Positions 1-5,329 of a DNA stretch of 5,329 nt are shown one piece after another; position 1 is the first letter of the stretch; the number at the start of each line of letters is the position of its first letter. Origin of the DNA: Planctomycetaceae bacterium (lineage in GTDB: Bacteria; Planctomycetota; Planctomycetia; Pirellulales; Thermoguttaceae); NCBI GenBank assembly GCA_031266315.1, contig JAISBG010000349.1, forward strand, positions 1 through 5,329. The letters are read 5' to 3'. Under the pieces are notes generated by a model. The model was not told the DNA's origin. It saw nothing but the letters and a program-made list of their open reading frames with translations, and did not search any database. A program made the translations under genes and the position numbers.

Positions 1-31
1 TTATTTTTCATAAAATTTGAATCTTATTCAA

Positions 32-59
32 TTGCGATATATATTTTTTACCGTATTGT
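32..59 (+). promoter_or_regulatory. Candidate sigma-70-type promoter for the leader/prepilin gene
   Basis: TTGCGA at 32-37 and TATTGT at 54-59 are separated by 16 bases, each matching the -35 and -10 consensus at four of six positions. Transcription would begin near 66, leaving about 50 bases before the ribosome binding site at 106-110, so the geometry is consistent. A TATAAA at 98-103 is a better -10 by itself, but has no -35 partner at the right distance and would start RNA inside the ribosome binding site. The region is A+T-rich, so chance matches are likely. This is inference from motif and spacing only. Confidence 0.3.
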
Positions 60-60
60 T

Positions 61-80
61 TTGCGGTAAATGTTTCGCAA
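61..80. promoter_or_regulatory. Short inverted repeat, possible operator
   Basis: TTGCG at 61-65 and CGCAA at 76-80 form a 5-base inverted repeat around a 10-base spacer that itself contains AAA and TTT. It starts one base after the candidate -10 element and covers the expected transcription start, a typical operator position. Five-base arms occur often by chance, so this is only a candidate. Confidence 0.15.
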
Positions 81-105
81 TTACTTCAATGAAACCTTAT
101 AAAAT

Positions 106-110
106 AAGGA
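106..110 (+). promoter_or_regulatory. Ribosome binding site (AAGGA) deciding the ATG 119 start
   Basis: AAGGA lies eight bases before ATG 119-121, an optimal Shine-Dalgarno arrangement. It is the only convincing ribosome binding site upstream of the prepilin-like gene. It therefore favours ATG 119 over the in-frame ATG at 89 and over ATG 199, which has no purine-rich sequence before it. This is the main evidence that translation is meant to enter the poly-G tract from the left. Confidence 0.5.
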
Positions 111-118
111 ACACAACG

Positions 119-232
119 ATGAAAAACTTTATTGAAAACGCATCGGAAAATTCACGGAACAATTTGGTAAAAAATTCGATGAAAATTTCAATGTTAAAAT
201 GGGCAAGTCAGGGGGGGGGGGGCAGTATATGA
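119..232 (+). CDS. Short leader reading frame ending just past a poly-G tract; probable detached N-terminus of the prepilin gene
   Basis: This frame starts at ATG 119, eight bases after AAGGA, and ends at TGA 230-232, giving a 37-codon peptide. It begins [12 protein letters not shown], is rich in Asn, Ser and Lys, and ends in four glycines encoded by the G tract followed by Ser-Ile. It resembles no family I recognise and has no membrane segment. As read it stops eight bases after the G run. Removing one G (or adding two) makes it continuous with the DUF1559 frame and gives a 68-residue leader before the prepilin cleavage site. I think it is the 5' end of that gene in an OFF tract length, not an independent peptide. 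A 68-residue leader would be unusually long for a type IV pilin-like protein, so the shorter frame from ATG 199 (continuous with 13 G) remains an alternative. Confidence 0.35.
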   Translation: MKNFIENASENSRNNLVKNSMKISMLKWASQGGGGSI

Positions 233-1439
233 GAGAGAGTTAAGAAATAACAACGGAAAGTGTTGGCTTTCCCAATGTTTTTCCGCAAAATTCTTACAAC
301 TCATTCGTTCTTCACCGTTCGGCTTTACATTGGTCGAACTTCTAGTGGTCATTGCGATTATCGGTGTGTTAATCGCTCTTCTGTTGCCTGCAGTGCAGGC
401 GGCTCGTGAAGCGGCAAGGCGTTCGCAATGTACCAACAACCTGAAAAAAATTGGGATTGCCGTCCATAATTTTCACGACGTAATTAACGGTCTCCCGCCA
501 ATTACGCTCGGTTCAGGTGACGACGGAATGCACAGAGCATCTTTCTTTCTTTTGATCTACCCCTTCGTCGAACAACAAGCGTTGTACGATATGATCAAAG
601 GAATAAGCCAACCTGCCGGAGCTGATTCTCAATCAGGATTTGGTGTTTTAATCCATATTGATGGTGATAAAACCAAAGCAGGTTATCCCGATACAGGAAC
701 AATTGATTGGTGGAAACTATTTACTCCAGAACAACAAAAAAGTTTTGCTGCTGTTTCTATTTATCGTTGCCCAACACGGCGCGGCGGCGGATCGGAAGCA
801 ATCTATGAAGGATTGGAAGCCGGTAAAGATGCACCGGGACCTCTCGGCGATTATGCGGTTCCTTGTGATGCTGCAGTTTCTTCGTATGGTGTTGGATATT
901 GGCATCAACACGTATTAACCACTAATGCTGATCACTACAGAAAACAATGTGGTCCTCTTCGTCTTGCCTTAATTACGAATAACGATTATATCCATTGGCA
1001 ATGCCGTGATAATATGACGTGGTGGTCAGATGGGTCAAGTAATCAACTGTTGCTTGGTGAAAAACATATTCCTACCGGACGATTGGGTGTTTCACGCGGT
1101 ACACGTGACGGTATTGCGAACGATGTTTTTAAGTCAGCCGATATGACTTATCTTGCTTCGGGACGTTATGCTTGTGGGGCGGCACGGAATATTCGTCCGA
1201 ATACGGGAGTTTGTCTTGCCGGTCCGTCTGATTTCACGGCAGATTCAGCAAACAACGCGGTTCAACCGGCGTCGGCACCTAACGGAGGACAATATGGATT
1301 CGGCAGTTGGCATCCCGGTTCTTGTCTTTTCCTTCTTGGTGATGGTTCTGTTCATAGTTTCCCGTTGACAACTCATCCGTCGAATGTCCTTTATCCGCTC
1401 ACGGAAGTCTATGACGGAAAAGTGGCCGAATTACCGTAA
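198..1439 (+). CDS. DUF1559 / H-X9-DG prepilin-like protein, out of frame with its leader
   Basis: This is a type IV pilin/pseudopilin-like protein of the planctomycete DUF1559 family, expected to be processed by prepilin peptidase, anchored by its N-terminal helix and displayed on the cell envelope; its exact role is unknown. The cleavage site is Gly (321-323) then Phe-Thr-Leu-Val-Glu, with the conserved +5 Glu, followed by a hydrophobic segment to about 386. Next come the family signatures AAREAARR and [10 protein letters not shown], and near the C-terminus a His-X9-Asp-Gly motif (His codon 1311, Asp-Gly 1341-1346). The mature protein is 371 residues, within the family's usual range, with at least eight Cys that could form disulfides. 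It stops at TAA 1437-1439. Coordinates give the open frame after the stop at 195-197. It contains no ATG or GTG before the cleavage site, and its first TTG (330) is the Leu of the motif itself, so the true start must lie across the G tract. Family assignment is strong; the start is unresolved. Confidence 0.9.
   Translation, partial: NGQVRGGGAVYERELRNNNGKCWLSQCFSAKFLQLIRSSPFGFTLVELLVVIAIIGVLIALLLPAVQAAREAARRSQCTNNLKKIGIAVHNFHDVINGLPPITLGSGDDGMHRASFFLLIYPFVEQQALYDMIKGISQPAGADSQSGFGVLIHIDGDKTKAGYPDTGTIDWWKLFTPEQQKSFAAVSIYRCPTRRGGGSEAIYEGLEAGKDAPGPLGDYAVPCDAAVSSYGVGYWHQHVLTTNADHYRKQCGPLRLALITNNDYIHWQCRDNMTWWSDGSSNQLLLGEKHIPTGRLGVSRGTRDGIANDVFKSADMTYLASGRYACGAARNIRPNTGVCLAGPSDFTADSANNAVQPASAPNGGQYGFGSWHPGSCLFLLGDGSVHSFPLTTHPSNVLYPLTEVYDGKVAELP
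211..222 (+). repeat. Homopolymer tract of 12 G, candidate phase-variation switch
   Basis: Twelve consecutive G occur in a region otherwise A+T-rich, between an upstream leader frame and the DUF1559 prepilin frame. G tracts of about 8 to 14 bases at the 5' end of surface-protein genes are the classical slipped-strand mispairing substrate in Neisseria, Campylobacter and Helicobacter. With 12 G no upstream start codon reads into the prepilin frame. With 11 G the frame from ATG 119 does, and with 13 G the frame from ATG 199 does. Both corrected readings encode Gly repeats followed by Ala-Val-Tyr-Glu-Arg. The tract length as given could also be a sequencing or consensus error, since homopolymers of this size are often miscounted. 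Confidence 0.75.
321..386 (+). other. Prepilin (type III) cleavage site and hydrophobic N-methylation helix
   Basis: Gly-Phe-Thr-Leu-Val-Glu is the consensus prepilin peptidase site, with cleavage between Gly 321-323 and Phe 324-326 and Glu at +5 (336-338). About 16 hydrophobic residues follow, including [17 protein letters not shown], forming the helix that anchors and packs pilin subunits. The site begins three codons before the only in-frame TTG, so a call starting at 330 would delete the Gly-Phe-Thr that the peptidase needs. Confidence 0.9.
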
Positions 1440-1527
1440 CTTGTATTTTTGCCGGTTGACTCGGTATTGACTACTTTGAACAAAAATTCCGCTGAAATAT
1501 TATATTAAAAGTAACATTAAAGTCCTG

Positions 1528-1600
1528 TTTTTTGACAGGATTTACAGAATTTACGGGATAAAAATAAAATCCGGTAATTCATGTATATCTTGTCAAAAAA
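1528..1600. repeat. Imperfect inverted repeat built from three 9-base units per arm
   Basis: The left arm 1528-1559 and right arm 1569-1600 are 32 bases each, with 26 complementary positions and one extra G-U pair, around a 9-base A-rich loop. The outermost 10 bases, TTTTTTGACA and TGTCAAAAAA, pair perfectly. Each arm is three near-copies of a 9-base unit, such as ACAGGATTT, ACAGAATTT and ACGGGATAA on the left. This resembles the 'ACAGGATTT' type of dispersed intergenic repeat that I recall from many environmental bacteria. It sits 88 bases after the prepilin stop and could stabilise or end that transcript, but no T-run follows the 3' arm, so it is not a canonical intrinsic terminator. Confidence 0.65.
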
Positions 1601-1640
1601 CAATCTTTGTAAATGTTTTCAAAAGTTACACATATTAACA

Positions 1641-1660
1641 ACAGAGAACACGGAGAGGAT
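1641..1660. repeat. Degenerate 'ACAGAGAACACGGAG' intergenic repeat-like stretch
   Basis: The sequence ACAGAGAACACGGAGAGG repeats an AC-AGAG/ GGAG theme and resembles a dispersed 'CACAGAGAACACAGAG' sequence that I recall between genes in many environmental bacterial genomes. Only one degenerate copy is present here, so it cannot be shown to be a repeat from this window alone. Confidence 0.25.
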
Positions 1661-1665
1661 AAATT

Positions 1666-1696
1666 TTGTGTGAATGGTTATAAATTACTGTATACT
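1666..1696 (+). promoter_or_regulatory. Weak promoter candidate for the flavoprotein gene
   Basis: TATACT at 1691-1696 matches the -10 consensus at five of six bases and is directly preceded by TG. A poor -35-like TTGTGT at 1666-1671 lies 19 bases upstream, longer than the preferred 17. If used, RNA would start near 1703 and carry a leader of about 210 bases that includes the foldable island at 1700-1793 before the start at 1912. This is motif-based inference only. Confidence 0.25.
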
Positions 1697-1699
1697 AAA

Positions 1700-1793
1700 G
1701 CCCTTTTAAAATTCATGTCGCTGAACACGCAAGCGCAGCAACGCGGAGCGGTTATTCAAGGGCGAAGCCTACTGCCCATACCGGCTACGGTAT
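1700..1793 (+). other. G+C-richer foldable island, possible structured 5' leader or small RNA
   Basis: This stretch is visibly richer in G+C than its flanks. GCCCTT (1700-1705) is complementary to AAGGGC (1758-1763) and could close a domain of about 64 bases. GGGC (1760-1763) can pair instead with GCCC (1774-1777), making two exclusive folds. A perfect 6-bp hairpin, ATACCG-GCTA-CGGTAT, lies at 1778-1793, followed by TTTTT at 1800-1804. The layout is reminiscent of an attenuator or small RNA, but I recognise no known riboswitch or RNA family, and short complementary segments arise easily by chance. Confidence 0.25.
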
Positions 1794-1848
1794 ATTGTCT
1801 TTTTGTGTCTATGTGGTTAAAATAGCCGAGTTGTTTATTTTTAACGTG

Positions 1849-1875
1849 TTCCCTTGTTGTGAAACAATGCGGGAA
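1849..1875 (+). other. Small hairpin in the flavoprotein leader
   Basis: TTCCC-TTGTT (1849-1858) pairs with AACAA (1863-1867) and GGGAA (1871-1875), with loop GTGA and a three-base bulge, TGC. GGGAAT then recurs at 1878-1883, so an alternative pairing partner exists. T6 follows at 1885-1890, but the nine-base gap is too long for a typical intrinsic terminator. It may only be a feature of the untranslated leader. Confidence 0.25.
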
Positions 1876-1896
1876 TAGGGAATGTTTTTTACGAAT

Positions 1897-1901
1897 GAGG
1901 A
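1897..1901 (+). promoter_or_regulatory. Ribosome binding site (GAGGA) for the flavoprotein gene
   Basis: GAGGA is followed by ten bases and then ATG 1912. The strong Shine-Dalgarno match, together with a signal peptide beginning exactly at this ATG, fixes the start of the downstream gene. Confidence 0.65.
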
Positions 1902-1911
1902 ATTTCCAATC

Positions 1912-4900
1912 ATGAAACGATTATTATTTATTGTGTTGTTTTGTTTTCAAACAGTTTTGTTTTTTACTCTGCCGCTTTTCGCTCTGGATAAATATGTAAC
2001 AATTTCGGAGCGGCAGATTCCGATTGCTTATGAAGTTGATGTGTTGGTTATTGGCGGTTCGACCGGCAATGTTGCGGCGGCAATTGAGGCACAGAAAGCC
2101 GGAGCGAAAACAATGCTCATTACATCGCGTCCCTATCTCGGCGAAGATTTAACCGCAACTCTTGACCTTTGGCTCGAACCCGGTGAAAAACTTGATGACC
2201 CGTTTGCCGCCGCTATTTACAATGACCCCAATCGCGGATTGCCGACACCGTCATCGTTGTTAATCCTTCGCGCTAACAACCGGATTCCTTTCACTTACAA
2301 AATAGAACAACCAATCGACAAAGCCCACCCCGAAACAAATCGGAAAGATCGACTCGCCGATGGTATTGCCGCTGATTCCGTAACACAAAGTCTGCAAATT
2401 AACGGAAACGCAACAATTATTCTCGACCTCAAAAATTCGCAAGATGTCGGTGTTGTGTCATTGCTCGGCTTTCATCGGCAGGACGATTTTGTTATGGATA
2501 ATGTTGTCCTTTCGGCAAGCGATGACGAAGAAAAATGGGTCGAATTACCGAAACCGATTTTGAAAACGGCAGACCAGCGCGGTTACGATTCTGTGGACGA
2601 ATTTCGTTTTGAATTTGACCAACCTGCAGCCACGCGTTATTTGAAACTTGAAATCAAAAAGTCCGCAAAATCGAAACGGATTTTGCTTGGTGAAATTGTT
2701 GTACTTCCGAACAAGTCGGATATTCCCCTGTCCAAACCTTGGAACGCCGACGGCAAATCGCCCTACACTCACCCTGCTCCGCGTCCGATGCACGTTAAAA
2801 TGACGCTCGATAAAGCCTTGATTGATGCCAATGTCCAATTTTTGTACAGTACCAATTATATCGGTTTACTTCGTGATAAACAAAATCAAAATAAGATTCA
2901 CGGAACCATTATCAATAATCGTGCTGGAAAACAGGCAATTCTTGCAAAAAAAATATTATTTTCTCAGAATTTTGAGGAAATCTCCCTTGCTGCTGGTATG
3001 GAACAATTATTCAATGGAACTTTCAAAGGACATTTTACGGCACAATATGTTGTGATCGGAGGCGAACCGAAACAAATTGATACGGCAAAATTTCCGTTAC
3101 TGAAAACTTCGTCGTATGAAATTATGGGGGAGCCGTTTTATGGACAACCGCAGAAGGGAGCATGGAATTTCCTTGAACAGCAGGATGCCAAAGCCGGTGT
3201 TTATCCAATCATTCGATATACGTTCGATATTTCCGATGAAACCGGAACGAATTGTTTCAAGAACGATTTAGCATTACAAAATGAATTGGAAACGCAAATT
3301 CGTTTGGCAACATTTGATCCTAATCAACAATTTACATCGGATCAAATTATTGTTTCCTCGCCGGAGTTTAAAAAATACAGAACAACGGAATTTATTGAGC
3401 GGTCGAAAGTATTGGGTAAACAAGCAGCGGAAGAAGTTAAAAAAATCGAGAAAATTTCGCCTGAACATTTAATGGTTTCGTTGCAATTTTCATTTTCTCT
3501 CACTGCATTCAACAAGTCTAACCGACAAAAAGTTTCCGGTGAGATTAAGGAATCGCTCTCGAATGTTAAAGCGTACAAAAAACCGCTTGGATTTATAAAA
3601 CAGAAAGAGCAGGAAATTCCTGTAACGACGGAGTACGATGTTGTTGTGGTTGGCGGCGGGACGACCGGCGCACCGGCTGGAATTTCGGCGGCACGGCAAG
3701 GCGCAAAAACATTGGTTCTCGAATATTTGCACGATCTCGGCGGTGTCGGAACTGCCGGAGCGATTTCGATTTATTATTGGGGTAATCGTGTCGGTTTTTG
3801 CAAAGAAGTTGAAGACGGCAAAGCCTCGTGGAATATCGAACAACGTAACTTTTGGTGGCGGTCAAAACTTGCCGAAGCCGGAGCCGATGTTTGGTATGGT
3901 GTTCTTGGAAGCGGAACAGTTCTTGAAACAGTGGACGGAACACCAACCGTTAAAGGCGTTCTCATTACGACACCGGCGGGAGAACAACATGTTGTTTTGG
4001 CAAAGGTCGTGATTGATACGACCGGACACGGCGGCATGGCGGAGTCCGCTGGAGCACCGATGAAATACGTTGACGATAAGGAAATCGCAACACAAGGACA
4101 TGGTTTACCGCCGCGAAATCTCGGTGCTTCCTACACCAACACGGATTATATGTACGTTGACGAAACCGATATGGAAGATGTTACACATGTTTTTGTGTAC
4201 GGAAAAGAAAAGTTTCCGAAAGCGTTTGATTTCGGGAAAATTCTTGATACGCGGGAACGTCCGCAAATTATTGGAGATTTTACATTTACGGTTCTTGATC
4301 AGGTCAACAAACGGACTTATCCCGATACGATTGTCCGGTCAAAGAGCAATTTTGATACACATGGTTACACATTAACGCCGTATCTGGAAATTGAACATCT
4401 TCATCACGACGGACATTTTTGTGACATTCCGATGCGGAGTTGTTTGCCGCAGGGACTTGAAGGAATTTTTGTCGGCGGTCTTGCAACAAGTTGTCATCGG
4501 GACGCGATTCCGATTATCCGAATGCAGCCGGATTTGCAAAATCAGGGTTACGCGCTCGGTTGTCTTGCGGCGAAGGCGGTCAAGGACAATGTTCCGTTAC
4601 GGAAACTTGACATCAAACCGGTACAAAAACATCTCGTCGAAATCGGTAACCTGCCGGAATCAGTGTTGACCGATGAGGATAACTACAACGATTCTGTTTC
4701 GGCGTTGCCGGAAGATATTAAGACGTTGCCGGATGGTTTTAAGGGTTCCGCTAATTTACTCTGGCATCCGAAAGAATCCGTTCCGATGTTACAAAAAGCG
4801 TATCAGGAAACTACGTCGCCGGAAAATAAATTAGCGTACGCAATGGTTTTAGCCGGAATGTACGACCCGACCGGAGCCGATGCCTTGCTTGGAGCGGTAA

Positions 4901-5329
4901 AATCCGCTGAGAATTGGGACAAAGGTTGGAATTTTCGTGGCATGGGACAATTCGGTTGGGCATCGAGTCCGCTTGACCGTTACATTATGATGCTCGGTCG
5001 AACCAAAGACCCACGCGGCGCAACAATTATTGCCGAATTGCTCAAAAAACTCAAAGCGGAAGATGATTTTTCACATCATCGGGCTTGTTATTTAGCGTTG
5101 GAATGGATTGGCGACAAATCTGTCGCGCCGATTATTGCGGAACATCTGAAAAAATCGGGAGTTGCCGGTTATGTTCACCGCGATCTTGATACGGCGCGAA
5201 AATGGGATCAGGCAGACCCTCGCGGCGGTGTTGCGGAAAAGAGTCGTCGGGATTCACTTATTGAAATCGGTTTTGCCCGTGCGCTGTATCGTCTCGGCGA
5301 TGTTGACGGTCTCGGTCAAAAGATTTTGG
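1912..5329 (+). CDS. Large secreted FAD-dependent oxidoreductase with tandem FAD units, discoidin-like insert and HEAT-like C-terminus (3' end missing)
   Basis: The frame is open from ATG 1912 to the window edge: 1139 codons and no stop. Residues 1-24 form a Sec-type signal peptide with likely cleavage after Leu-Phe-Ala24. Residues 43-90 are a first Rossmann beta-alpha-beta, GGSTGN at 48-53. Residues about 144-266 are a beta-sandwich resembling F5/8 type C (discoidin) domains, from LADG (148-151) to LLGEIVVL (258-265). Residues 267-385 resume the first FAD unit. A linker leads to a second FAD_oxidored (PF12831-like) unit with GGGTTG (581-586), the ribose-binding Glu604, an Asp-Thr-Thr-Gly motif (702-705) and a C-terminal FAD segment at 839-890. 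From about 956 the protein is helical and HEAT-like. It probably oxidises or reduces an extracytoplasmic substrate that is unknown. The first unit lacks canonical FAD residues, so only the second is expected to hold flavin. Family assignment is good; function is inferred. Confidence 0.9.
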   Translation, partial: MKRLLFIVLFCFQTVLFFTLPLFALDKYVTISERQIPIAYEVDVLVIGGSTGNVAAAIEAQKAGAKTMLITSRPYLGEDLTATLDLWLEPGEKLDDPFAAAIYNDPNRGLPTPSSLLILRANNRIPFTYKIEQPIDKAHPETNRKDRLADGIAADSVTQSLQINGNATIILDLKNSQDVGVVSLLGFHRQDDFVMDNVVLSASDDEEKWVELPKPILKTADQRGYDSVDEFRFEFDQPAATRYLKLEIKKSAKSKRILLGEIVVLPNKSDIPLSKPWNADGKSPYTHPAPRPMHVKMTLDKALIDANVQFLYSTNYIGLLRDKQNQNKIHGTIINNRAGKQAILAKKILFSQNFEEISLAAGMEQLFNGTFKGHFTAQYVVIGGEPKQIDTAKFPLLKTSSYEIMGEPFYGQPQKGAWNFLEQQDAKAGVYPIIRYTFDISDETGTNCFKNDLALQNELETQIRLATFDPNQQFTSDQIIVSSPEFKKYRTTEFIERSKVLGKQAAEEVKKIEKISPEHLMVSLQFSFSLTAFNKSNRQKVSGEIKESLSNVKAYKKPLGFIKQKEQEIPVTTEYDVVVVGGGTTGAPAGISAARQGAKTLVLEYLHDLGGVGTAGAISIYYWGNRVGFCKEVEDGKASWNIEQRNFWWRSKLAEAGADVWYGVLGSGTVLETVDGTPTVKGVLITTPAGEQHVVLAKVVIDTTGHGGMAESAGAPMKYVDDKEIATQGHGLPPRNLGASYTNTDYMYVDETDMEDVTHVFVYGKEKFPKAFDFGKILDTRERPQIIGDFTFTVLDQVNKRTYPDTIVRSKSNFDTHGYTLTPYLEIEHLHHDGHFCDIPMRSCLPQGLEGIFVGGLATSCHRDAIPIIRMQPDLQNQGYALGCLAAKAVKDNVPLRKLDIKPVQKHLVEIGNLPESVLTDEDNYNDSVSALPEDIKTLPDGFKGSANLLWHPKESVPMLQKAYQETTSPENKLAYAMVLAGMYDPTGADALLGAVKSAENWDKGWNFRGMGQFGWASSPLDRYIMMLGRTKDPRGATIIAELLKKLKAEDDFSHHRACYLALEWIGDKSVAPIIAEHLKKSGVAGYVHRDLDTARKWDQADPRGGVAEKSRRDSLIEIGFARALYRLGDVDGLGQKIL
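2341..2709 (+). other. Discoidin-like (F5/8 type C) beta-sandwich inserted in the first FAD unit
   Basis: Within the flavoprotein, residues 144-266 show the usual order of a discoidin domain. LADG opens it, a hydrophobic strand IILDLKN follows, then VVLSASDDEEKW in the position of the usual 'SxDGxxW' turn, then RYLKLEIKKS, and finally LLGEIVVL in place of the terminal 'LxEIxV' strand. Such domains usually bind carbohydrate or other surface ligands. Its neighbours on both sides belong to one FAD fold, so it is an insertion and not a terminal appendage. Domain identity is inferred from the motif order. Confidence 0.6.
3607..4665 (+). other. Second, apparently functional FAD_oxidored domain
   Basis: Residues 566-918 of the flavoprotein carry the complete signature set. 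These are GGGTTG in VVVVGGGTTG (577-586), Glu604 ending the second beta strand, Leu-Gly-Gly (609-611), a VVIDTTGHGG motif (699-708) for the FAD diphosphate, and the C-terminal IPMRS ... GIFVGG ... MQPDLQNQGYALG segment (839-883) that closes the cofactor site. It aligns without gaps to the first unit over the 28-residue Rossmann start, indicating duplication or fusion of two related units. Confidence 0.75.
4774..5329 (+). other. HEAT-like helical repeat region, truncated by the window
   Basis: From about residue 955 the flavoprotein has successive amphipathic helix pairs typical of HEAT or PBS-lyase-like repeats, such as KLAYAMVLAGMYDPTGADALL, RACYLALEWIGDKSVAPII and FARALYRLGDVDGL. Each has the small-residue and Gly-Asp turn pattern between helices. 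Such repeats act as protein-protein interaction scaffolds. The region continues past the right edge, so its length and any further domain are unknown. Confidence 0.55.

Larger units (their letters stand above)
1440..1911. other. Non-coding intergenic region (472 bases)
   Basis: No convincing gene lies here. A 70-codon open frame at 1613-1825 has no ribosome binding site or recognisable domain and crosses repeat-like sequence, so I do not call it. From left to right the gap holds an A+T-rich stretch with two TTGACT copies (1456-1472), a 73-base imperfect inverted repeat (1528-1600), a degenerate repeat-like stretch (1641-1660), a promoter candidate (1666-1696), a G+C-richer foldable island (1700-1793), a small hairpin (1849-1875) and the ribosome binding site of the flavoprotein gene. 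Its length and content suggest that the two flanking genes are transcribed separately. Confidence 0.7.

Noticed and set aside
1456..1472. Two TTGACT copies 11 bases apart, good -35 elements
   Set aside because: No -10-like sequence lies at a suitable distance. The nearest, TATTAT at 1498-1503, is 25 bases from the second copy.
1522..1540. TCCTGT / ACAGGA hairpin with a T-run, as an intrinsic terminator
   Set aside because: The T-run is in the loop, not after the stem, so it cannot work as a rho-independent terminator. It is better explained as the edge of the larger inverted repeat.
1613..1825. 70-codon open frame on the + strand between the two genes
   Set aside because: It has no ribosome binding site and no recognisable domain. 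It runs through repeat-like and foldable non-coding sequence, so it is more likely chance.
3490..3946. Overlapping open frames of about 117 codons on the - strand
   Set aside because: They lie antisense to the well-supported flavoprotein gene, have no recognisable motifs and no start signals, and are composition shadows.
1..5329. tRNA, rRNA, CRISPR array, insertion sequence or attachment site
   Set aside because: No cloverleaf-like sequence, regularly spaced repeats, transposase motifs or target-site duplications were seen on either strand.

Overview
The window reads as planctomycete DNA, or DNA from a close relative in the PVC group. Two things point there. The first gene is a DUF1559 / H-X9-DG prepilin-like protein, a family greatly expanded in Planctomycetes. 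The second is a very large secreted FAD-dependent oxidoreductase of a type I associate with the same phylum. By eye the base composition is moderate to A+T-rich, lower than in many free-living planctomycetes, which would suit a host-associated or uncultured lineage. This assignment is inference from gene content.

Layout, all on the + strand. Positions 1-197 hold a plausible promoter, a good ribosome binding site and a short leader reading frame starting at ATG 119. Positions 211-222 are an uninterrupted run of twelve G. Immediately after it, in a different frame, comes the DUF1559 prepilin-like gene, which ends at 1439. That frame has no ATG or GTG between its upstream stop (195-197) and the prepilin cleavage motif. 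The only TTG, at 330, lies inside the motif, so it cannot give a functional leader. With 11 G the frame joins the leader starting at ATG 119. With 13 G it joins a shorter leader starting at ATG 199. The simplest reading is a slipped-strand (phase-variable) on/off switch shown here in an OFF length, with a homopolymer length error as the main alternative.

Positions 1440-1911 are a 472-base non-coding gap. It holds a 73-base imperfect inverted repeat built from 9-base units, a degenerate dispersed-repeat-like stretch, a weak promoter candidate, a G+C-richer foldable island, a small hairpin and the ribosome binding site of the next gene. These suggest the two genes are separate transcription units.

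Positions 1912-5329 hold the first 1139 codons of a secreted multi-domain flavoprotein that runs off the right edge. Its order is Sec signal peptide, a degenerate first FAD/Rossmann unit split by a discoidin-like beta-sandwich, a linker, a second FAD_oxidored unit with intact signature motifs, then HEAT-like helical repeats. Its substrate cannot be told from sequence. Both proteins are predicted to leave the cytoplasm, but nothing in the window shows that they work together.
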